NCBI GenBank assembly: GCA_020442225.1
Contig: JAGRKR010000590.1
Coordinates: 7,383 to 13,343 of the forward strand
Source: Hyphomicrobiaceae bacterium
GTDB lineage: Bacteria; Pseudomonadota; Alphaproteobacteria; Rhizobiales; Hyphomicrobiaceae
Length of the DNA stretch: 5,961 nucleotides
Direction of reading: 5' to 3'
Shown here one piece after another: positions 1-4,885 of this stretch. Made by a program: the position numbers and the translations under genes. The notes below the pieces were generated by a model. That model saw only the letters and a list, made by a program, of their open reading frames with translations. It was not told the DNA's origin and searched no databases. Position 1 is the first letter of the stretch. Each line of letters begins with the position of its first letter.

Positions 1-405
1 GCCGTTCTGGCGCTGCCCCAGGAGCATTTCGTCAAGGACTTCGCCGACCAGGCGTCTCGCGACAGCTTCGAGCGGCTCCTCGCCGGCGCCGCCGATGTCG
101 TCGAGGCGCCGGCCATGGCGCCCGAGCGCCAGATCGCGGACTACGGCGAGCCGCGCAATCACCAGTACGCCTGGGTCGGGGCCTACCTCGCCCGGCACGC
201 CCACGTGCTGATCGCCCTGTGGGACGGCGCACCGGCGCGCGGCACCGGCGGCACTGCAGAGGTCGTCTCCTGGTTCATCAAGAACAAGGTGCCCGATCGC
301 TACGCCATCTCCTTCGCGCCGGCTGCAAAGCGCGTTCCCGGCGTCCGGCGCGAGTTGGTGCACATCAATCCGGCCTCACGCTCAGTCGAGGTTCGCGCCG
401 TCTGA
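1..405 (+). CDS. C-terminal part of a SLOG-like nucleotide-binding protein (5' end outside window)
   Basis: The reading frame is open from the first base and ends at TGA 403-405, so 134 C-terminal residues are visible and the start lies upstream. The visible part reads as an alpha/beta fold. A helix-rich segment (residues ~8-35) is followed by a 'YLARHAHVLIALWDG' strand (~63-77) and a 'GTGGTAEVV' phosphate-binding-type loop (~81-89), then a short strand ending in 'ELVHINP'. A hydrophobic strand ending in WDG followed by a GGTAEVV loop is characteristic of SLOG/Rossmann-like proteins that bind nucleotides or nucleotide-derived ligands. The family assignment is from motif memory only, and no ligand or pathway can be named. 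The protein stops about 45 residues after the GGTAEVV loop, with no further C-terminal domain. It converges on the mocA-like gene with 32 bp between stop codons. An internal ATG at 115 is not the start, because family-like sequence continues upstream of it. Confidence 0.6.
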   Translation, partial: AVLALPQEHFVKDFADQASRDSFERLLAGAADVVEAPAMAPERQIADYGEPRNHQYAWVGAYLARHAHVLIALWDGAPARGTGGTAEVVSWFIKNKVPDRYAISFAPAAKRVPGVRRELVHINPASRSVEVRAV

Positions 406-406
406 T

Positions 407-435
407 CCGGCCTCTACTCGCGCGGCACGGGCCGG
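407..435. terminator. Weak inverted repeat between convergent genes
   Basis: CCGGCC (407-412) can pair with GGCCGG (430-435) around a 17-nt loop, in the 32-bp gap between the stop of the SLOG-like gene and the stop of the mocA-like gene. The stem is only 6 bp and neither strand has a T-run after it. It is at best a weak bidirectional stem-loop and may be chance in this GC-rich DNA. Confidence 0.18.
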
Positions 436-437
436 CG

Positions 438-1103
438 TCACGGCTGCCGCCCTCCGCGGGATGATCCCGGCGGATCGGAGCGGTAGCGCGCCAGCTCCTG
501 CTCGGTATCGATGTCCACGAACTGCGCGGTCTCCTCGACGGCGACGCGCAGAAGGTCGGCCGTCGCGCCCTTCAGGAGGCGCTTCGCCCCGACCTCACCC
601 TCGAGCGCCGCCAGATCGGCAAACCGGCCGCGTGGCCAGAGCACGGGATTGCGCTGCTCGCCGCTGGGCGTCGTCGGCACCACCACCGCCGCGCCACCGG
701 CCCCTTCGAATGCGGCGATCAACCGGTCGAGCAGGGCCGCATCGGTCTCCGGCATGTCGCCGAGACACACCAGGGCGCCATCGCTCTCGGCGCCGAGCGC
801 ACGGATGCCCGTGGCGACCGAGCCGCCCATGCCCTCCTGGTAGCGGGCGTTGTGGACGAACGTGACGTCGGCACCAGCGAGCGCCGCGCGCACCCGCTCG
901 GCCTCGTGCCCCGTCACGACCACGACGGGCCGGGCGCGGCTCTTCAGGACGGCGGACACCACCCGGGCCACGAGTGCGCGGCCTTCGACCTCCGCAAGCA
1001 GCTTGTTGGCCGCACCGAACCGGCGCGAGACGCCGGCGGCGAGCACGATTGCCGCCACTTGCGGCCCGTGCCGCCGCGTCGACCCGACTTCGGGCGTCGT
1101 CAT
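438..1103 (-). CDS. mocA: MocA-like molybdenum cofactor cytidylyltransferase (NTP-transferase fold)
   Basis: 221 residues of the MobA/MocA-type nucleotidyltransferase family. MocA transfers CMP from CTP to molybdopterin-bound molybdenum, giving the cytosine dinucleotide cofactor (MCD) used by CO dehydrogenase-type molybdenum hydroxylases; it acts in the cytoplasm. Visible motifs are the N-terminal nucleotide loop LAAGVSRRFG (residues 21-30) with Lys35 in NKLL, GMGGSVATGI (91-100), the metal-binding GDMP (115-118), RNPVLWP (151-157), EVGAK (170-174, matching the usual GD-GAR site) and DIDT (197-200). The AAG form of the first loop, rather than the AGG of MobA, favours CTP over GTP as substrate. 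ATG 1103 lies 12 nt after the xdhC stop. The TGA of xdhC runs into GG, giving a weak GAGG ribosome site, so the two genes are almost certainly co-transcribed and perhaps translationally coupled. The last ~14 residues are low-complexity. CofC, another family member, was considered, but its characteristic start motif is absent. Confidence 0.87.
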   Translation of the reverse strand: MTTPEVGSTRRHGPQVAAIVLAAGVSRRFGAANKLLAEVEGRALVARVVSAVLKSRARPVVVVTGHEAERVRAALAGADVTFVHNARYQEGMGGSVATGIRALGAESDGALVCLGDMPETDAALLDRLIAAFEGAGGAAVVVPTTPSGEQRNPVLWPRGRFADLAALEGEVGAKRLLKGATADLLRVAVEETAQFVDIDTEQELARYRSDPPGSSRGGRQP

Positions 1104-1115
1104 GACCGTCCGGCC

Positions 1116-2153
1116 TCAAGCCGGATCGGCGCGCAACGCCGCCACCAGCTCGGCGATGATCGAGATGGCGATCTCAGCCGGGCTCTCGGCGCCGATATCG
1201 AGGCCGATCGGGGCATGGATACGGTCGATCTGCGCCTCGCTCAGGCCAGCTTCGGCCAGCCGAACGCGCCGCTTCGCATGGTTGCGGGTGCTGCCGAGCG
1301 CCCCGACGTAGAAACACTCGGCCTCGAGCCCGGCCTTGAGCGCCTCGTCGTCGATGCGTCCCTCGTGCGCCAGCGTCACGACCGCCGTGTGACGATCGAG
1401 ACCGATGGCGGCCAGCGCCTCGCCCGGCCATTCGGTGATGATCTCGATGCCGGGAAAGCGCCGCTCCGAGGCGAAGGCCGTTCGCGGGTCGACGACGTAG
1501 ACCTCGAGGCCCGCCAGCCGGATCAGCTCCACCAGAACCTGAGCGATGTGCGTCGCGCCGACCACGATGACGCGCGGCGCCGGCACGAGCGCATGCAGGA
1601 ACACCTTTCCATCGGCGGTCTCGATGGTGCGGCTGGCGCCGCTGCGGAAGGTGTCGCGGATCTCCGTCTCGAGCGCCGCCGGAAAGGCCTCGCGCTCCGA
1701 GATCAATTCCAGCGCGCCGTCGCTCAGCCGCTTCTTCAGGATGAGCGCCTCCCGCCGGCCCCGCGCCTCGGCGATCCGCGCCAGCAGCTCGCCGCCGGCC
1801 TTGCCTTGCAGGCGCTCGACGAAAACCTGGATCTGGCCACCGCAGGGCAGGCCGGCCCGCCACGCCGTCTCGTCGGCGACACCAAAACTCAGCGTGCGCG
1901 GCGCACCGGATTTCAGGATGTCCTCGGCCTCGGCGATGACGTCGCCCTCGACGCAGCCGCCTGAGCACGAGCCCTGGAACGTGCCGTCCTGCGCCACCAC
2001 CATCTGCCCGCCGACCGGCACCGGCGCCGAGCCCCAGGTGTTGATGACCGTTGCCAGCGCCACCTCTCCGTCCCTCTTGAGCCAGCTCCTGGCCGTCGAG
2101 ACGATGTCGAGCTCGACCTTGGCCTCAGCGCCGCCTTCACGTTCGACCGTCAT
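1116..2153 (-). CDS. xdhC: XdhC/CoxI family molybdenum cofactor insertion protein
   Basis: 345 residues with the standard two-domain layout. The N-terminal XdhC/CoxI domain carries TWGSAPVPVGGQMVV (residues 39-53), the Cys-containing CSGGCVEGDV (63-72) and GLPCGGQIQVF (101-111). The C-terminal Rossmann domain begins PRVIVVGATHIA (~193-204) and includes VVDPRTAF (220-227), TLAHEGRIDDEAL (260-272), FYVGALGSTRNHAKR (281-295) and PIGLDIGAESPAEIA (315-329). In the family, XdhC binds molybdenum cofactor, promotes its sulfuration and hands it to the apo-hydroxylase. It is the first gene of a two-gene unit with mocA. The start is ATG 2153, preceded by AGGTGG at 2157-2162. The frame stays open upstream to an ATG at 2330, but that stretch does not resemble the family, and it would cover the divergent promoter and the start of the CMD gene. 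Full length with intact motifs. No hydroxylase structural gene is in the window to reveal its client. Confidence 0.93.
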   Translation of the reverse strand: MTVEREGGAEAKVELDIVSTARSWLKRDGEVALATVINTWGSAPVPVGGQMVVAQDGTFQGSCSGGCVEGDVIAEAEDILKSGAPRTLSFGVADETAWRAGLPCGGQIQVFVERLQGKAGGELLARIAEARGRREALILKKRLSDGALELISEREAFPAALETEIRDTFRSGASRTIETADGKVFLHALVPAPRVIVVGATHIAQVLVELIRLAGLEVYVVDPRTAFASERRFPGIEIITEWPGEALAAIGLDRHTAVVTLAHEGRIDDEALKAGLEAECFYVGALGSTRNHAKRRVRLAEAGLSEAQIDRIHAPIGLDIGAESPAEIAISIIAELVAALRADPA

Positions 2154-2175
2154 GATCCACCTGCCGCCCCGTCGC

Positions 2176-2204
2176 TTGTGGCGCGCCGGTGGCGGTCCTA
2201 TGCT
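2176..2204 (+). promoter_or_regulatory. Putative sigma70-type promoter for the CMD-family gene
   Basis: TTGTGG (2176-2181), a 17-bp spacer and TATGCT (2199-2204) form a reasonable sigma70-like promoter in the 158-bp gap between xdhC and the CMD gene. Transcription would start near 2211 and leave a leader of about 100 nt. The -10 box overlaps a perfect 10-bp palindrome. No equally convincing promoter for the divergent xdhC was found on the minus strand. Confidence 0.42.
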
Positions 2205-2209
2205 AGCAT
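2200..2209. repeat. 10-bp perfect palindrome over the putative -10 box
   Basis: ATGCTAGCAT at 2200-2209 is its own reverse complement. It lies across the putative -10 element of the CMD promoter and about 47 bp upstream of the xdhC start on the other strand. This is a suitable place for an operator or shared control site, but no regulator gene is nearby and one copy of a 10-bp palindrome can occur by chance. Confidence 0.3.
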
Positions 2210-2300
2210 CCTCATTCCTGAGCCCGACGATACGCGAGACCGTGCGCCAAGGCGAGAGCTCGGCACGCCCCACTCGCAAGGCGTCGATTGCGGACAGCCA

Positions 2301-2306
2301 AGAGGA
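2301..2306 (+). promoter_or_regulatory. Ribosome binding site fixing the CMD-family start
   Basis: AGAGGA at 2301-2306 is a good Shine-Dalgarno sequence, 5 nt before ATG 2312. It favours that start over the in-frame TTG at 2288. Confidence 0.65.
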
Positions 2307-2311
2307 TTCCC

Positions 2312-2878
2312 ATGACCGACCGCCTGCCACCCATTCCTGCCGACAAGATGACCGAAGCTCAGAAGAAGTCCGTGGCGGACATCGTCTCCGGCCCCCGTGG
2401 CCGCGTGGTCGGCCCCTTCAACGTAATGCTGCGCAGCCCCGAATTCATGGACCGCGCCCAGAAGCTCGGCGAGTACCTGCGCTTTCGCTGCGTGCTCGGC
2501 GAGAAGCTCAAGGAATTGGTCATCCTGGTGACCGCGCGGAACTGGTCGCAGCAGTTCGAGTTCACGGCCCACGGCCCCATCGCCATCAAGGCTGGTCTCG
2601 ACCCCAAGATCGTCGAGGCGATCGCCGACGGCCGCCGGCCCGACAGGATGGACGACGACGAGACGCTGGTGCACGACTTCTGCACCGAGATGTTCCGCCG
2701 CGGCATGAGCGTGTCCGACAGCACCTACGAGCGCGCACTCGCCCGCTTCGGCGAGCAGGGCGTCGTCGAGATGGTCGGCGTCTCCGGCTACTACACCATG
2801 CTGGCGATGCTCATGAACGTCGCCCGCACCGCGCTGCCCGAGGGTGCGACACCGCCGCTGACGCCCTATCCGGGCTGA
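2312..2878 (+). CDS. Carboxymuconolactone decarboxylase (CMD) family protein
   Basis: 188 residues, probably cytoplasmic, all-helical and of the CMD/AhpD-like fold. The core reads EKLKELVILVTARNWSQQFEFTAHG in two parts: the helix from Glu64 to Asn77, then QQFEFTAHG (80-88). It carries Glu68, Glu83 and His87, which match the Glu and Glu-x3-His positions conserved in CMD decarboxylases. It lacks the CxxC thiol pair of AhpD-type peroxidases; the only cysteines are Cys60 and Cys124. This points to the decarboxylase-like or hydrolase-like branch, in which many members act on lactones or have unknown substrates, so no specific reaction is assigned. A second helical block (~118-175) fills out the domain. 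The gene appears monocistronic: it is divergent from xdhC and convergent with the CofD-like gene, with 34 bp between stops. The start is ATG 2312, set by a strong ribosome site. No other aromatic-degradation (beta-ketoadipate) gene is present in the window. Confidence 0.85.
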   Translation: MTDRLPPIPADKMTEAQKKSVADIVSGPRGRVVGPFNVMLRSPEFMDRAQKLGEYLRFRCVLGEKLKELVILVTARNWSQQFEFTAHGPIAIKAGLDPKIVEAIADGRRPDRMDDDETLVHDFCTEMFRRGMSVSDSTYERALARFGEQGVVEMVGVSGYYTMLAMLMNVARTALPEGATPPLTPYPG

Positions 2879-2903
2879 TGAGCGCTCCCGCGCCTCGCGC
2901 CGC

Positions 2904-2925
2904 GGCCCGGTCTCACGGCCGGGCC
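2904..2925. terminator. GC-rich hairpin between convergent genes
   Basis: GGCCCGG (2904-2910) pairs perfectly with CCGGGCC (2919-2925). T2911:G2918 and C2912:G2917 can extend the stem to about 9 bp around a 4-nt loop. It begins 26 bp past the stop of the CMD gene and overlaps the last codons of the opposing CofD-like gene. Neither strand has a T-run, so it is not a classical intrinsic terminator. It may act as a bidirectional pause or 3'-end-protecting structure. Confidence 0.35.
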
Positions 2926-3965
2926 CCGCTCGAGCATGTCGTCATGCGCCGCTGGCCGGCAAGCTCGTCGAGAAAGCCGACGATGCGGCGAGCGGCGGCC
3001 GTTCGGCTGCCCGCATGGGACCTGCCCCCCGGCCCACCAAGCTCGACGGCGAGCACCGGCAACGGCAAATCGCCGGGATCGGGCGCGCCGAAGATCACCA
3101 GTCCGTCGATCAGACCGTCGTAATGCTCGACAATGCCACGCACCCCCATCGCGAGATCGAGATCCGCGGCGATGCGCGCGGCCTGCCCTGGCGCGGTCGG
3201 TTGCCAGCAGGCCACGACGGGGGCGGACGCCTGCCGCAGGGCGTGCGTAAGGCCCCCCACCTCCAGCATAGGGTCCAGCCCGAGCCACGGATCGGGCACG
3301 GTAATGACGATGCCTGCGAGATCGCTCGCCGACAGCGCCATCAGCACCTCGGGATCCGGCGTGGCCGAGCCCGCACCCTCGACGTAAACGGCGCAGAGCC
3401 GCGTCCCGTCGGTGCGGCAGGCCAGATACTCGAGCTTGGGCATCCAGCCGTCGCTGGTTTCCAGCACCGCGCAGACCCAATCGTTGGAGACCGGCATCAC
3501 CTGGGGCAGCACGCCGAGCCGCGCACGCATGCCGGCGGTCGTCGTCGCCAACGTGTCGCCGGCCCTGAGTCGCCGGGTGCGCTCGACGAGGCCCGCCAGG
3601 GCGCCATCGCCGATCCGCAGCCAGTCGGGCATGCCGAGCGACGTCAATTGCCGCGTGAACGTGAACGTGTCATGACGCAGTTGACTGCCGCCCTGCTCCG
3701 CGTCGGCGAGCCCCGCCAGCGTATAAAGCACCGCATCGATGTCGGGCGAGACGTGGAGCCCGAGATGCTCGATGTCATCGGTGGTATTGACCACGAAGGC
3801 GAGATCGTCGTCGGTCAGCGCACCGGCAAGCCCCGCGGCCAATGGCGGGCCGAGTCGCCCTTGCACGAGCGACACATAGGATCGCCGCCGACGCTGCCGC
3901 CGGGCACGCCGGCGCTGCGGCTCGCCACCCCCATCGAAGTCGCCGCCCTCACGGTGATCCAGCAT
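2913..3965 (-). CDS. Divergent CofD-like protein (2-phospho-L-lactate transferase fold)
   Basis: 350 residues, close to the usual CofD/FbiA length of about 310-330 plus an Arg-rich N-terminal tail. CofD transfers a phospholactyl-type group to the deazaflavin Fo during F420 synthesis. Recognisable family sequence includes LAAGLAGAL (42-50), VVNTTDD (58-64), SPDIDAVLYTLAGL (73-86), LRIGD (116-120), ERTRRLRAGDTL (128-139), the late HYDGLIDGLVI (281-291) and a C-terminal helix. Most other signatures are changed. The N-terminal GG-x-GG-x-KL loop is QGRLGPPL (35-42), GDRDLATH is GDGALAGL (119-126), SDDPVRT is SNDWVCA (160-166), the SNP-xx-S-x-xPI loop is VPDPWLGLDPML (223-234), and SPI-xx-G-xxx-KGPA is CWQPTAPGQAARIAA (253-267). 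Catalysis of the canonical reaction is therefore doubtful. ATG 3965 has a strong GGGGGAG site 7 nt upstream. An alternative GTG at 3875 would drop the Arg-rich segment (residues 18-28) and start at the first beta strand. The gene is monocistronic and divergent from pxpB. Confidence 0.72.
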   Translation of the reverse strand: MLDHREGGDFDGGGEPQRRRARRQRRRRSYVSLVQGRLGPPLAAGLAGALTDDDLAFVVNTTDDIEHLGLHVSPDIDAVLYTLAGLADAEQGGSQLRHDTFTFTRQLTSLGMPDWLRIGDGALAGLVERTRRLRAGDTLATTTAGMRARLGVLPQVMPVSNDWVCAVLETSDGWMPKLEYLACRTDGTRLCAVYVEGAGSATPDPEVLMALSASDLAGIVITVPDPWLGLDPMLEVGGLTHALRQASAPVVACWQPTAPGQAARIAADLDLAMGVRGIVEHYDGLIDGLVIFGAPDPGDLPLPVLAVELGGPGGRSHAGSRTAAARRIVGFLDELAGQRRMTTCSSGARP

Positions 3966-3972
3966 GGGTTTT

Positions 3973-3979
3973 CTCCCCC
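3973..3979 (-). promoter_or_regulatory. Ribosome binding site for the CofD-like gene
   Basis: On the minus strand GGGGGAG lies 7 nt before ATG 3965. It supports that start over an in-frame ATG 117 bp further upstream (4082) and over the internal GTG at 3875. Confidence 0.55.
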
Positions 3980-4061
3980 GCACGTTTTTCCTGCCGGCGC
4001 GGCCCTTACAGCGCACGGCATGCCCTCCCCACGCCATCTCGCGATCGACGCCTCCCACGGC

Positions 4062-4071
4062 ACCGTACGGT
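4062..4071. repeat. 10-bp perfect palindrome in the cofD-like/pxpB divergent region
   Basis: ACCGTACGGT at 4062-4071 is its own reverse complement. It lies about midway between the two divergent starts (3965 and 4166), next to an AT-rich patch at about 4081-4106. The position suits a regulator site, but there is one copy only and no regulator gene nearby. Confidence 0.28.
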
Positions 4072-4080
4072 CGAGCTGGC

Positions 4081-4106
4081 ATAGAGTGAGTTATGTTTCT
4101 AAATTG
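4081..4106. promoter_or_regulatory. AT-rich patch, probable promoter zone for pxpB and/or the CofD-like gene
   Basis: This stretch (…GAGTTATGTTTCTAAATTG…) is clearly richer in A+T than anything around it and lies between two divergently transcribed genes. TATGTT at 4092-4097 could be a plus-strand -10 box, but no good -35 box lies 16-18 bp upstream. Minus-strand candidates (CATAAC, TATGCC) are equally unsupported. The placement of a promoter here is inferred from composition and position. Confidence 0.3.
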
Positions 4107-4165
4107 CCGACATGCGGGCGGTTGTGTGGCGGTCCAGTGGCAACGGGCAAAGGCGGGCAGGCTTC

Positions 4166-4885
4166 GTGATCAGGTTTCTGCAATCGGGCGACACCAGCCT
4201 GGTCATCGAGTTCTCGACCGAGATGGACCGCAAGATCGCCCGCCAGGTGCTCGAGCTGTTCCGGCGGGTGGAGCGGGCCGGGATCGCCGGCATCGTCGAG
4301 ACGGTCCCGACCTTCCGCTCGTTGATGGTGCACTACGATCCGACGAAGGCGACGCGCCGCTCACTGGTGCCGCAGCTCGAGGCGCTGCTCGAGGGGCTGG
4401 AGGTTGCGGAGGGCTCCGGGCGTGTGTGGCATCTGCCCGCCTGCTACGAGGGGGAGCTCGCCCCCGATCTCGACGACGTTGCGCAGCGAACCAGCCTGAC
4501 GCCGGACGAGGTCGTCGCCCAGCACAGCGCCGAGACCTATCTCGTCTACATGGTCGGCTTCCTGCCCGGCTTCCCGTACATGGGCGACCTGCCGCAGCAC
4601 CTGCAGCTGCCGCGCCGCGAGGAGCCGCGCCTGCGCGTGCCCATGGGCTCCGTCGCCATCGCCACGGCCATGACCGGCGTCTACACTTTCGAGAGCCCTG
4701 GCGGCTGGCATTTGATCGGCCGCACGCCCGTGCGCATCTTCGATCTGAGGCGCCAGCCAGCGGCGCTCTTCGAGCCGGGCGACGAAGTGTGCTTCGTCCC
4801 CATCTCCCGCGCCGAGTTCGACGCCCAGGAGCGCGCTGCGGCCGCCGGCACACTGACGCTTCGCCCGCTCGAGGCCGCACCATGA
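4166..4885 (+). CDS. pxpB: 5-oxoprolinase subunit PxpB (KipI family)
   Basis: 239 residues of the KipI / carboxyltransferase C-D domain family. Together with PxpA and PxpC it forms the ATP-dependent enzyme that opens 5-oxoproline (pyroglutamate) to glutamate in the cytoplasm, removing a damage product of glutamine and glutamate. Signatures are an N-terminal GDTSLVIEF (8-16), the central VYMVGFLPGFPYMG (127-140), PRREEPRLRVPMGSVAIA (149-166) and SPGGWHLIGRTPVRIFD (177-193). All are intact and the length is normal. GTG 4166 is preferred as start because family members begin directly with this strand (V-I-R-F-L-x-x-GDTSL) and a GGGCAGG stretch (4155-4161) lies 4 nt upstream. An in-frame ATG at 4112 would add 18 residues that do not look like the family and has no ribosome site. 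The stop overlaps the start of pxpC by 4 bp (ATGA), indicating translational coupling. An older family name, KipI (inhibitor of the KinA kinase in Bacillus), reflects a different context. Confidence 0.92.
   Translation: MIRFLQSGDTSLVIEFSTEMDRKIARQVLELFRRVERAGIAGIVETVPTFRSLMVHYDPTKATRRSLVPQLEALLEGLEVAEGSGRVWHLPACYEGELAPDLDDVAQRTSLTPDEVVAQHSAETYLVYMVGFLPGFPYMGDLPQHLQLPRREEPRLRVPMGSVAIATAMTGVYTFESPGGWHLIGRTPVRIFDLRRQPAALFEPGDEVCFVPISRAEFDAQERAAAAGTLTLRPLEAAP

Noticed and set aside
438..1103. CofC (2-phospholactate guanylyltransferase) as an identity for the mocA-like gene, tempting given the nearby CofD relative
   Set aside because: The LAAG-x-S-x-RFG…NKLL start, GDMP and the C-terminal EVGAK/DIDT sites match MocA/MobA-type enzymes, and the gene is in an operon with xdhC. 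CofC has a different N-terminal motif.
852..1964. Long plus-strand open frame (370 codons) opposite xdhC and mocA
   Set aside because: It lies wholly antisense to two genes with intact family motifs. Its translation is Arg/Asp/Gln/His-rich with no recognisable domain, typical of antisense frames in GC-rich DNA.
2154..2330. 59-residue N-terminal extension of XdhC from ATG 2330
   Set aside because: The extension is unlike the family, overlaps the CMD start, and would place coding sequence over the best promoter. ATG 2153 has its own ribosome site.
3015..4169. Long plus-strand open frame (384 codons) opposite the CofD-like gene
   Set aside because: Low-complexity Arg/His/Gly translation with no family signature and no ribosome site. 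The minus strand carries clear CofD-type sequence over the same DNA.
4093..4881. N-terminal extension of the pxpC frame across pxpB
   Set aside because: The frame is open upstream of pxpC, but the translation is low-complexity Arg/Ala/Gly and overlaps pxpB entirely. PxpC family sequence begins exactly at ATG 4882.
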